Part shown: piece by piece, positions 1 through 10,236 of the stretch
Layout: every line of letters begins with the position of its first letter
Position numbering within the stretch: position 1 is the first letter of the stretch
Assembly: GCA_029582165.1 (NCBI GenBank)
Contig: CM055872.1
Span: 49,929,195-49,993,194, forward strand
DNA: 64,000 bases
Direction: 5' to 3'
Origin: Portulaca oleracea
Lineage: Eukaryota > Streptophyta > Magnoliopsida > Caryophyllales > Portulacaceae
Made by a program: the position numbers and the translations under genes
The notes under the pieces: generated by a model
Told to the model about the DNA's origin: nothing
Seen by the model: only the letters and a program-made list of their open reading frames with translations
Database searches by the model: none

Positions 1-466
1 GTGGCGGCGGTCCTATGGAGTGGTTGGAAGTTGCTGGGTGTCGCGCAGTGGTGGTGTATTTGGCGGCAGGTGGACTGGTAGGCTGGTCGGAAGCCAAATT
101 TTCCAGCTTTTTGATATTTTTTTATTTTTGTAATTTGAAAATCTTTTACATTTATTTCTAGGGATTTCAGCAAAAAAAAAATATACAAAAAGGTATTGAA
201 AATGAACATAATTTTCACAATTTTGTATTTTTGTATTTTGATAAATTTTGTTAAATTTCAGTGATCTTTTATTACTACTTTTGATAACTTTCATTAACTT
301 TCACTAAGATTTGTAGTCCTTAGGCCATCCGGAGCGGCGACAACGGGGCTGATGTGGCATCCACCTGCCGCCGGCGAGGTCGAGTTCTAGAGAGCAGTGG
401 TGAGTGCGAGTATGGTTGCCGTGAGAAACTCGGATTCAGCCTTGCGTTTGACACTGGAGGCGAGAA
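1..466. other. Unassigned flank, no supported gene
   Basis: The first 100 bases and about 330-470 are GC-richer than the AT-rich stretch between them and could be edges of a gene outside the window, but I see no start, splice pair or recognisable protein. The minus-strand open frame here has low-complexity, AT-driven composition. Confidence 0.3.
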
Positions 467-757
467 TCCTATTTAGTCCCCGCATTTTTATGCGGCTAAC
501 AGGTTGCGACGCCACACCGCACGTCCGCACCGCAACTTTTCATATTCCACCACAATCTACCACAACCCACCACACTCTACTTTTTCTAATTTAATTTATC
601 TTTTTATTAAAAGTTAAATTTTCCATATTCTACCACAACTTTTTCCCAATCCACCACAATCCATTACAATTTTTCACAACCCATCACAATCCACCACATT
701 TCCTCCACGCCACACCGCACCGCAGCTAGCCGTATAAAAGAACAGGACCTAAGAGAA
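467..757. repeat. Probable small MITE with CCACCACAA-like internal repeats
   Basis: A subterminal inverted match is visible: TTTTATGCGGCTAAC near 489-503 against the reverse complement of GCTAGCCGTATAAAA near 725-739. Between them are many short degenerate CCACCACAA or CCACAATCC units. I could not fix a target duplication, so the outer limits are approximate and the superfamily is not assigned. Confidence 0.35.
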
Positions 758-1074
758 GCAATATAAGATTGGATACTTGGATTGGGTTGTTGGGTAAAGT
801 AGGTAACCACCTACCTCTACCTAAAGAACAAGACCTAATGCCATCTAGGAATCACTGCAAGAAACTTCTGGAGATATACCAATCAGAAAAATTCATACCC
901 TTCAGTCCCAATCCTCAACCAACTCATAGTGTTTGAATCAAAATTATATAAACAGGACTACATGATGACAATCCTCATTCAAACCTCGGCAGGACTAAGC
1001 TTACAAAATCAAAACTTTACATGTCGTAGGACCTAACTGACTCTACATCATGACTCGGAACTGGGTTTTCAAGC
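758..1074. other. Intergenic / 3' flank of the minus-strand gene
   Basis: No coding signal. The part next to the downstream gene end is its likely 3' UTR and terminator region. I did not identify a convincing polyadenylation signal. Confidence 0.4.
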
Positions 1075-4000
1075 TTAGATCCTTCTGATCAAACCAGTGT
1101 CCTGAAAAGGGCAGATGTTCTTGATTGGGCTATCACGAATACGATGCTTGAGTAGTTTAACCTGGACAATATCATCATCTTTCACCCCTTTGCGCTTTCT
1201 GCATGGGCCAAAACCAGGACTGCAGCTAGAAATCACGGCAGCATCTGCGGTTGAATCGGCCATTTCGAGGTCCCTGCACTCGCTGCAATCAATGAGGGTG
1301 TTGCCGCCATCGGCCTCTGATGACAATGGGTTGCGCTTCATCCCTGACTTGTGATGCATTGCTTTCTCAAGAAGCATTGAAAACTCAGCTTCGAAACCAC
1401 TTTTAGCCTGACTTCTAAGTTGCACAAGCCATTCTGGGAAAGGACACAGTTACTATCAAATATTTGAAACATTCAACTAGCAGTGGGCTATGGCCTCACC
1501 AACTGTTAACTTGACTCAAAACACATAATGACGAGATAGGCCAGGCTTATATTGCCACACCATTACATTGAGACACAAACAGAGCTAAGTTAAGCCATCA
1601 TGAACTATCTTACAGAAAAAAAAAAAGAAAAAAGAAAGAAAAGGGTCGTCAGCAATAGGAACTCTCCGAATCTTTTCATAATAGCATGGCAGAAGATAAA
1701 GCCTTTGTGGCAGAAAACATTACAAGGGGCAAATACCAGAACACTCACCAATGAAAGCTGTTGGAGTTGAAAAACTTGGTTTATTGGAATCCTCAGCCAT
1801 ACCAATTTGATTATAGACCCACCTCGTCAACTGAGTGTGTATGCAAGATTTAGAGAAAGCTTTTGTATACATGGTTATTTTGGTTTGGTTACCACTACGC
1901 CTGCAGTGAAACGTCAATTAGACACTTTAAGAATGGAATAATTAATATAGCCTCAACTTTCAAAATTTACTGCTTCTCATACCCAGCAATCTCAAAGGCC
2001 TTGTCTGCGACAAACAACCATACTGAAGCAAGACTGTTTAAGTGATGGCTACAAAGGTGAAGTCCACATCCAGGATTGAGGAAAGGATAGTCTACCAAGA
2101 TAACAGCATCGAACAAGACTTGTCGCAACATTGCTTCATCAAAACGATTCTGCAAAGATACCAATACTAACCTGCGTCAAATGCTTTCCTATCAAGCCTC
2201 CATGATAATAAAAACCATCAGGTTGGTTAGCTGGTTTGCCTTGCCTATGGAGTTAGTCTGGGTTTACCCAGTTAAGAACCCCTTGCACGGGTTAATGACA
2301 CCGAAGCCAGGCCAATCATTGCAGCTCTTTCAAAAGCAAAGACAATGAAAATATATCGGGGTAAAACTGAGGCCTGGATTAAGTCCATCCAAGCTAGGCC
2401 AGGTCCTGTCAAGCAACTAGTAGTATAGCCAGATTCAGCCCAAACCAACCCAAGCAAGCCCACTCATTTAGCTATATCTCCTCTTTATCATGAACAGGTG
2501 AATAGGCTACTGAAGTCATGTCAGACAGAACTCAGAAGCAATTAACACCAGGTTTGAGCCAACCCAAGTACCGAACACAAGCTTCAAAATTCAGTAAAAG
2601 GGCCCTGTCCATAATTTGTATCTGTTCCCCGAAGAAACCCAACCCCCCCCCCCCAATTGTACAACATACAGAAAAGTTGTCCCATAGCTCCAAATCAGAT
2701 CTTACATAGTCAATGGTATAATAAGATTTATGCATTGGGCTCGTCACTATTTCATCCATAAAAAATTAAAACACACACACACACACACACACAAACAAGG
2801 AAAAAGGAAAAAAAAGTTCATGAACATGCAAACGTTTCATGACATTGGGCTCGTCAAATGTCATATTAGAAACTTCACAAAAACGTGAACACATTAAATG
2901 CTGCAAGTGCCGGCAGAATAACATACCAACAGGGTGGCAACAGGCAAACTCGTCTCCAGTATCAGTTTGAGAAGAGTATCTGTCAAAGGTCCATCAGTAA
3001 GAACTTCACAGATGTTTTTACAATTTGGAATAGTTAAACAAAAAGGTGAAGAAGAATAGAGGGGGCAACACAAGAAATGGCAAATAAGCTTGCCTTCATC
3101 AGAAAGCAAGACTACAAGAACAAGAGCAGCACCAAACAAGAATAGGAATAGTTCACATCCAGCAGCTTTCACCAACAGGCTCCATATGTTAAGCACTTTT
3201 TTTTTTGCTATTTTAAGTAAGACAACCTATCTTCCTGGAAAACAAAACAGGGGAAAGAGCAGGAAAGGGGTAAATGTTTTTTCTCCCATTCCTTTTTGGT
3301 GTGTGTGTGTGTTTGTGTCTTGGGGGGGGGGGGGGGTGGAGGGGGAGGGGTATGGTAGCAACCCCTTCATCCCTCTACTAGGATACGAAACCAATGTGAG
3401 AGACAATATAGCACTAACCGTCTATGGAACGACACCTGTTTAAACGTAATCAAGGATCCCCATGAACAAGGCTGGACTACTAAAGGATCTGGGATCTGCT
3501 ATTCCTGGGTTTATCGGGCTAAAGAAGTGCCACACTTACACAAATGCAAAGTCCATGGAAATATTGAGCAATTATAATTTAAGCAGATAAACATACATCT
3601 TTATTTAATTCTGCAATTTAATACCATAGATACAAATATGAAACTTGGCATACATTACGAGGAAAGTAGAGTTCGTAAGAACATATTTGAGTAGGGTCAG
3701 GTCTCAAATGCAGGGCTACAAAAAAAGAGCAAGTTAACAACATGTACATTCAATATGAGACCAACCATAATACATGCATAATTATCCACTGTACACATAA
3801 TTGGACACAACAAAGATACACCAGAAAGCCTCACGATGGAAAGATGTATCTTTTCATTTTGCATGCCAATTACCTGATTGCAAGAATCATACAACAAGAC
3901 TATCATGATGTGACCCAAGTAGCCAATAAGCAAACAGTAAAAGGGTTAGTAATCACCAAAATTTAGCCAGTAAAATACCCACATGGGAAAGCATCAATAC

Positions 4001-4878
4001 TAGATAAAATTTTACTTTAATTAGAATTCATTCTAAAACAAGCCACATTAGCAACTCTTACCAAAGAAGTAAAAACTTCGAAATCCAGTAATTATATTGA
4101 CAGAAGATTTTAGTACATCATCTTCCATCGTTTTTGGCCGTTCCTTGGACAGAAACTTCAAGCACATACTCAGCAAAAAAACTTGGCACATGACCATACC
4201 AGCCATGACACCAACAACATTAGTGCCCACCAAAGCCCTGCTGCAGACCTCCTCACTAATGATTGGAAAAAACAATCTAACATCGTCCTCTAGTTTAAAC
4301 TCACTCCCCCGCTTCCACGCTGTCCAAACTTTTACCGAATCCACAAAGCAAGATGAAAGAGCAGTCAAGTCGTCATAATCATCCACCCCTTTACAACAAC
4401 ACAAACTAATGTAACTCAATAAACCATCCATTAAACAATCAATCTCCCTATTAATAACAACATTATCTAAGCCCAACCCACTTTGTTCTTTCAACTCACA
4501 TACCAAATTATACAACTCGAACACTAAAGGAGCTAAAACAGAAACACGTTTCAAACTACTACAACATGACTCAGAACAAGATACTAAGAACTGAAAAAGC
4601 TCTTTAAGAGCTAAAAGCAAGCCCAATTTATCATCATTAGCAATCATGTTTTTATGAGGTAGAAAGTTTACTGCCGAGTAAAACCAAATAACCTCAAGAG
4701 GAGGGTAGGGCATTGTTTGGATCAAGCGGGAAAACATCGAATTGAAGTAGGAAAAATCGGACGCTCCAGCTTTGAGCTGCAACAAGAAATGGTGAACTGA
4801 TTCCTGTAACATTGGTTCGTAAAATTGAGTTTGAAGTGCGAAAGGTGTAGGGTTTAATGGGGTTGTAGTTGTAGGCAT
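1075..4878 (-). CDS. Six-exon gene for an unrecognised plant protein (about 570 aa)
   Basis: Proposed exons on the minus strand are 4878-4062, 3715-3659, 3165-2927, 2149-1983, 1822-1749 and 1433-1075. They total 1713 nt, divisible by three, ending at a stop, with phases agreeing across all five introns and GT..AG borders throughout. Strong donors include TTTG/GTAAGAG, TTG/GTATGT and ATTG/GTGAGTG; strong acceptors include TTTGCAG/AAT and TTTCCCAG/AATGG. The ATG at 4878 opens a long exon starting MPTTTTPLNPTPF. The protein is mostly helical-looking and leucine-rich in exon 1, with hydrophobic stretches near residues 225-245 and 300-320. The C-terminus is charged (CRKRKGVKDDDIVQVKLLKHR) and may be nuclear. 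I do not recognise the family and assign no function. Exon 5's acceptor (GACGAG/GTGGG) and exon 3's acceptor (GTGAAAG/CTGCTG) are the least certain. Confidence 0.75.
2643..3340. repeat. Intronic homopolymer and dinucleotide tracts
   Basis: Within or beside the introns of the six-exon gene are a C tract near 2645, an (AC)n tract at about 2771-2792, a (GT)n tract near 3299-3312 and a G tract at about 3322-3335. These are simple sequence repeats with no coding role. The G tract lies in the intron between exons 2 and 3. Confidence 0.7.
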
Positions 4879-5137
4879 TGTTGGGCGAACGAAGAGTCAA
4901 ATTGGGGCAATTGGCTTCTAAATTAGTTGGAAAATTTGGAGATGTTGAAAGAACTTTTGTTAAATTCAGCCAAGAAGGTTAGAATTTGAGCGGGTATCGT
5001 GAAAGTGAAACCCTAGCTTTGCTGGATCGTGACCATGAAAGACATGAAAAAGAAGGGACAACCTGCAACGGGCGAGAATTTGAATCTTTTTCGGTACCTC
5101 TCGGTCTCTTTCCTTTCTGTTTCCCCCTCAATATATT
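4879..5137 (-). promoter_or_regulatory. Putative 5' leader and promoter of the six-exon gene
   Basis: This is the interval between the ATG at 4878 and the next mobile element. It holds no competing long frame and no clear TATA box. Assignment as promoter rests only on position. Confidence 0.35.
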
Positions 5138-5609
5138 TTACGACCCGTTTGGTATCTAATGGGAATCGGAATGGGAATCGAAATCGGAATCGAAATTGAA
5201 ATCGAAATTAACAATGAGAATGAGAATTCATTAGCGGAATGGGAATAAGAATGAATTTATAAACTCCCAAACTCTTTGTTTGTTACATGATAATTCAAAG
5301 TAGAGGTGGAATTGGGAATAAATGCACATTTATTAAAATATCCTTGATTAATTTGAATAGAGTGAGATAGTATTGGTAATTTTAATTAAGTATGAGGACA
5401 ATATTGGTATTTAAGAGAATTTATGAATTCCTAGTATGAATTACCACCCCTCCCCCTAGTAATAGATTAGTGGGAGTTGAGGGTCTATATTCCCATTCCC
5501 AATTCCTCATTTTTTTTTTCATTCTCATAAAACAAACATGAGAATTGTATTACCTATTTATGTATTCTCATTCCCACCTCCCAACTCCCACGTACCAAAC
5601 GCCCCCTTA
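5138..5609. mobile_element. Tourist-like (PIF/Harbinger) MITE
   Basis: The element runs 5141-5606 (466 bp). Its left end CGACCCGTTTGGTA matches the reverse complement of the right end, GGGGGCGTTTGGTA. It is flanked by TTA on both sides (5138-5140 and 5607-5609), the 3-bp TWA target duplication typical of PIF/Harbinger. The interior is GGAATxGGAAT-rich at both ends and has no transposase frame, so it is non-autonomous. Confidence 0.8.
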
Positions 5610-7300
5610 GGGTTTTAACTTAAAAGGATGACATGATAGGGTGCCTAATAAAAATATCGCTTAACTTTCCAAAATATTCTAAAATGTCACATATTTTTAC
5701 AAATTATATATCATATATGGTACGTTGGGTGAGGAATGTAATATGTGTGGATTGAAGATGACATTTTTTAAAATCTTTAATTGATTGTTTTTACTTTATT
5801 ATTTAAAAATTATTAATATATATTAATTAGTATGATAAATTACATTAAGGTTGTAGTATGTTTATTTTGAAGAGGGCATTTTTGCAAAGCTTTAATTAAT
5901 TGCTTTTTCTTTATATATTAAAAATATTAATGAGTATTAATTTATATGAAAAACTAACAATAACAATAAATAAAAAATTAATTAATTACTAAAAGGGAAT
6001 ATTGTCTCTCTCACACACACATGTGTATTACTATTATTTTTGTATGATTTTTAAAAAATATCTTTTATGTATTAATTGACAAGGCCCATTAATTTCAATA
6101 TTTATGTCATGAAAATAACTTTTGAAAAAATAAGATAAAAAACATAGTCTCTTAAATTTTAGAAAAAATAAAACAATCAAATAAATAAATATAACCGTGC
6201 GTGTATCTTTATATTAAAATTGCAGAATGTCATTGTCATGATTTTGTCCCGCCTCCAATCCTAACATCATATGCAACAGACTATATGGGTCGTAGATTTC
6301 TTTCCATGTTAAATCTCAACCTTTGATTTTTTTTTAAAGAAAAGAAAAACAGTTTTTCTCAAAAATAAATTTTTAAAAAGAGGATAACTTCCCTCCCTAT
6401 TTCATCGGTAACTTACTAACTTTCATAATTAACTCTCCAATTGTGTTCTCTCTCCTTAATTAACGTTCAATTGAAGAGTATTATAACTGAGAAGCAATTA
6501 CACAGAAAAAATAATCAGAAATGTATGTTGATGAAGTATTATGTGTACGTCCAACAGTGGAGCTATATATGGTGAATCGCAGGCGCCTGCAGATTGTTCT
6601 GGAGTGTTAAACATATTGACAAAGTTTTAAAAGAGGCTCTAAAAAAGGAGACCTGACTTCAGGTTTATCGTGAATGCACCACCCATCACAATTTTAACTA
6701 GGCAATGCATGATCCTTTGGAGGTGTTGTTGGAACACATATTGCAACCAAGTAATCTTCTGTTTGATCAGCCTCAGGCACCTTAAGCCTTGCTTTTGGAG
6801 GAGACATAAATGTTGGTTTTTTGCATTTTGGACCCTAAAGCGTAGGGATATTTATTTTCTGGACCCTTGGTTTTCATTGTTTATTTTTGAGACTCTAAAA
6901 TTTATGGGTTGAATAAAAAAGGACCTTAAAGTTTGTAAGTTAAAAAAAAAGGCTTGTGTACTTCCCATGTTTGAATTTATCTTTCGATTAGTGTCAAACT
7001 TCAGGAGTAAGGTTAAAACTAATATTAAAGCTGCAATACACAATACACTTCTCTTATTCGTGCCGAAATCATTGTAAAGCAATTGTAAAAATAAACTCAA
7101 TAAGAATAATAATATTGACAGGTTCTTGCCTAGGGAGAGGGGTAGGGGGTGTTTGGATATCGGAAAGGGACCTCAGTCAATTAGCAATTTAGCTTAATAT
7201 TATGGGATCATTTTGAATTTTTTTCCCCTCACCGAGTCATAGCTCTTTAATTTGTGTCTTCTTTAATGGTTTGCATGGTATGATATGAAGAAGGTAGAAA
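5610..7300. other. AT-rich intergenic DNA
   Basis: Very AT-rich, with short frames (for example near 6670-6912) that lack recognisable domains and have unlikely composition. I see no supported gene, RNA or bounded mobile element. Confidence 0.5.
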
Positions 7301-7381
7301 TTGTCTGAGTTGTGGATATTATCTTCCATTGTACATTTGTGCCATAATTCCATTTGAAGAGAAAACAAAGCACATATAAGA

Positions 7382-8444
7382 ATGATAAGGCCATATATAG
7401 GGGTTTATTATCTCTCTATCAATATGTATTACATGAGACTCAAATGTTTGTTTAGCAAGTTTGGAGGTGTTATTGATGTGTATATTCCTGCAAAAGTTGA
7501 CAAAAATGGTAGGAAGTTTGGCTTTGTGCGGTATGCAAACATGGATGAGGGAAGAAAAGTCATTAACGAGATGAACTTTAAAATTGTCGATCACAGGAGA
7601 CTCTTTGTTTCTTGGGCCAAATTCAATAAAAATCAATTTGTTAAACCTCGTGCTAATACAAAATATGTTCAGAAGTGGGTCCCCAAGAAATGTGATGATG
7701 GTGCTCTCCTTTCGAATGCTTTGCACATCTCGTCCCCTTGTGGAGTTAACAATGGATTTAGGATTTTTGAGAATGTGGATATAATTGTGTCTGACTCTCT
7801 TGAGGCTTCTAATTGTGACAGGTGTGGGGATGCTTCTAGCAAGACCATTACGAACCCTATCAATGTTGTTCTGGATAGCAACAAGCATGCAAGGGGCCAA
7901 ATTCAATAAAAATCAATTTGTTAAACCTCGTGCTAATACAAAATATGTTCAGAAGTGGGTCCCCAAGAAATGTGATGATGGTGCTCTCCTTTCGAATGCT
8001 TTGCACATCTCGTCCCCTTGTGGAGTTAACAATGGATTTAGGATTTTTGAGAATGTGGATATAATTGTGTCTGACTCTCTTGAGGCTTCTAATTGTGACA
8101 GGTGTGGGGATGCTTCTAGCAAGACCATTACGAACCCTATCAATGTTGTTCTGGATAGCAACAAGCATGCAAGCAGGTTGACTTACAAGGACGATCTTTT
8201 GAGTGGTTCCAAAACTAATCGGGTGGTGGACAGGGATCAAGGGGCTGACTCCGATTGTGACCACACTCTCAGCATCTTGGTTGAACCCCTTGATGATGTG
8301 GCCGAGCGTGACTTACTTGCTGATCGTGAGGATTCCATCCTAGAGGCTTCGAATGGAAAAACTAGGGGCAAAAGAAAACATAACATGTTAATGAAAACTA
8401 AGTGGCAGTGTGTCAAAGAAAGCAACTTCCAGAGCAGGTCGTGA
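7382..8444 (+). pseudogene. RRM-domain ORF (LINE ORF1-like or RRM gene fragment), broken by duplication
   Basis: The first frame (7382-7909) contains an RNA recognition motif. RNP1 is seen as RKFGFVRY, preceded by FSKFGGVIDVYIP and followed by MNFKIVDHRRLFVSWAKF, the usual end of an RRM. The N-terminal RNP2 strand is poorly conserved, so the start is uncertain. Downstream is a polar tail with a possible zinc-binding CDRCG. A perfect 280-bp tandem duplication shifts the frame: the first copy runs into a stop, while the second copy restores the tail, which continues to a stop at 8444 (SILVEPLDDVAERDLLADRE, then a basic KTRGKRKHNM). Similar RRM plus long polar tail proteins occur as ORF1 of plant L1-type LINEs, and also as host genes; no reverse transcriptase follows here. 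An A-rich stretch near 8640 could be a 3' tail. Confidence 0.6.
7614..8173 (+). repeat. Perfect 280-bp tandem duplication inside the RRM ORF
   Basis: Units 7614-7893 and 7894-8173 read identically by eye. Both start GGGCCAAATTCAATAAAAAT and end AACAAGCATGCAAG. The length, 280 nt, is not a multiple of three and so frameshifts the ORF. Absence of visible differences implies a recent event or an assembly artefact. Confidence 0.9.
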
Positions 8445-8649
8445 CCAAAAGGATGGTTAGAAGGTTAGGATGGTCAGACGAGCGAACAGTTTGGAAGTTG
8501 ACAGTCTTAATGATATTGATGCTAAGATAGATCGTATGACTGGGATTATTATGCAGTTTGGAAGTTGGTTGGTTGTTGGTTTATTATGCATTTTGCTTTG
8601 TTTTGTAAAACTTTTAAGTCTTTTGATTATCAATAATCGAAAAAAATAA

Positions 8650-9335
8650 GGGTTTATTATCTTCCGGTTTCTAACTATTATTTTCAGCTTTTTTTATTGT
8701 ATTTATTCTGCTGATTGATGCAGAATATTAAATAGAAGGGATAATGGAGTCTTATTTCACACAATCAGGGTTCATATTTATAATGTGAATTTTTTTTTTG
8801 GTAATTTTTAATATAAGGATACTTTCATATTGCCTAACCATTATTATTGAGTAGTTTTGTTGATATTTACTTATGTAAAGAAAGTGAGAGTCTTTTCTAT
8901 GGAAATTTTATGGTTGGTGTTATTAGAAGTAAAGGAAAAAGAAATATATCTCTATTTTTTAAGCTTATTTATAATTATTGGTTTACCATTATGCAGTTTA
9001 TGCTTAATAAACCCAAAAGTGAGTGCCAAGACTATTAATTATATTCTTTGACATTTACATCATTTACATTTGTATTCCTTTGTTTTTTCCATTCATATAC
9101 CTAAAAAGACACCCGCTCGAAAGAAGGGGCAAAAAAATTAGTAATGACAATCGCACAATGGATACAAATGTTATTAAAATATAAAGGATTAAATTTAAAA
9201 TAAAGCTCCAAGAGGGAAAATCAAAACAAATTAAGATAAAGGCAATTAAGGAGGGAAAATAAAAACAAATTAAGATAAAGACAATTGAGGGGGATTTTGC
9301 TATGGGCAGTTATCTATACAAGTATAAAAAGCAAA
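8650..9335. other. AT-rich intergenic DNA
   Basis: No coding, RNA or repeat signal that I can support. The small frames near 8850-9050 are rich in hydrophobic and aromatic residues, as expected from AT-rich DNA. Confidence 0.5.
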
Positions 9336-9372
9336 CTAGTTTTTGTATCCGTGCAATGCACGGGTTATTCTA
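9336..9372 (-). mobile_element. Helitron-type 3' terminus (minus strand)
   Basis: Read on the minus strand, the hairpin CCGTGCATTGCACGG (7-bp stem) is followed after 9 nt (ATACAAAAA) by CTAG and then a T. That is the canonical Helitron 3' end: a GC-rich hairpin 10-12 nt before CTRR, inserted 5' to T. The element body should extend towards higher coordinates, but I could not identify its TC start or any Rep/helicase coding, so it is probably a non-autonomous or partial copy. Confidence 0.6.
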
Positions 9373-9984
9373 TTTTATTTATTGTTTTTTTATTTATTTG
9401 TAAGTATATTTTTCCTACCTTTTTTCAATTTATGTTTCAAAGAGTGATACACCATTTGAAATAATTGTCACAACTTTATTTTACTAAATACTTATTGAAA
9501 ATGTTTTCTAGATAATAAGGGAGTTCTAATTTCGCAAATAATATGTTAAAACTAATATTGAAAGAGCTAAAACAATTAGTAGGGTAACCAAATTGGAAGC
9601 TAATAGCACAAATTATGAAATATCTAAATATTTATTTGTATAATATAAAAATTTAAAATCATTATATAGAAATTAATGTAAGCATAACGAAGGGAGTTAA
9701 AGGTGGCTAAAACTATGTGTAGCAAACATTATCATTCACAACATTAAATTTACTTTATTGGTTTTTTTTATTCAATTTTGTGCTATAACAATGGTAAGTT
9801 TAATAATAAGCACTTAATAGTTAAATTAGTTGTTTGATAAATGTTCTGTTCATTTTTTGTCTAATGACCTTTTCATTAACTATTTTCATTATTTATTATA
9901 ATATAGTTTACACTCCCAATAACATATTAATATTAACAAACACATATTGACATATTAATACATGAAATTATATTTAATGTAAAT

Positions 9985-10236
9985 TTTGGATCATTGTAGT
10001 ATAAGTACTTGCCAATCATCTCTTGCCTGAGGTCCACCTTCTATCCCAAGTGTCCAAGGTTCGAATCCTGGAAAAGACATCTTTTTCTCACCATTTCGAA
10101 GAGTGTTGTGGGTTGGAATGGGGCCCATCTTTGGGCCATTGACATCCCCCGTCTCGTCCGTTACAAAAGCCTGTTGGGTTATATCCCTTAGATAGATGTC
10201 CGATGGGTTGGACTATTACCTATGTTTAAAAAAAAC
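9985..10236 (+). mobile_element. tRNA-derived SINE
   Basis: A box B matching GGTTCGAATCC lies at 10058-10068, with a box A-like TAGTATAAGTAC about 50 nt upstream (9997). This is the internal RNA polymerase III promoter arrangement of plant SINEs. A unique body follows, and the copy ends in an A8 tract at about 10229. I saw no clear target duplication, so the limits are approximate. A true tRNA gene is excluded by the lack of a cloverleaf. Confidence 0.65.

Noticed and set aside
3874..3899. 26-nt micro-exon in the six-exon gene
   Set aside because: Although flanked by AG and GTAATT, including it breaks the reading frame of the next exon; leaving it out joins exons 1 and 2 in phase.
9997..10068. 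tRNA gene
   Set aside because: Box A and box B are present, but no cloverleaf or acceptor stem can be formed and an A-tailed body follows; a SINE fits.
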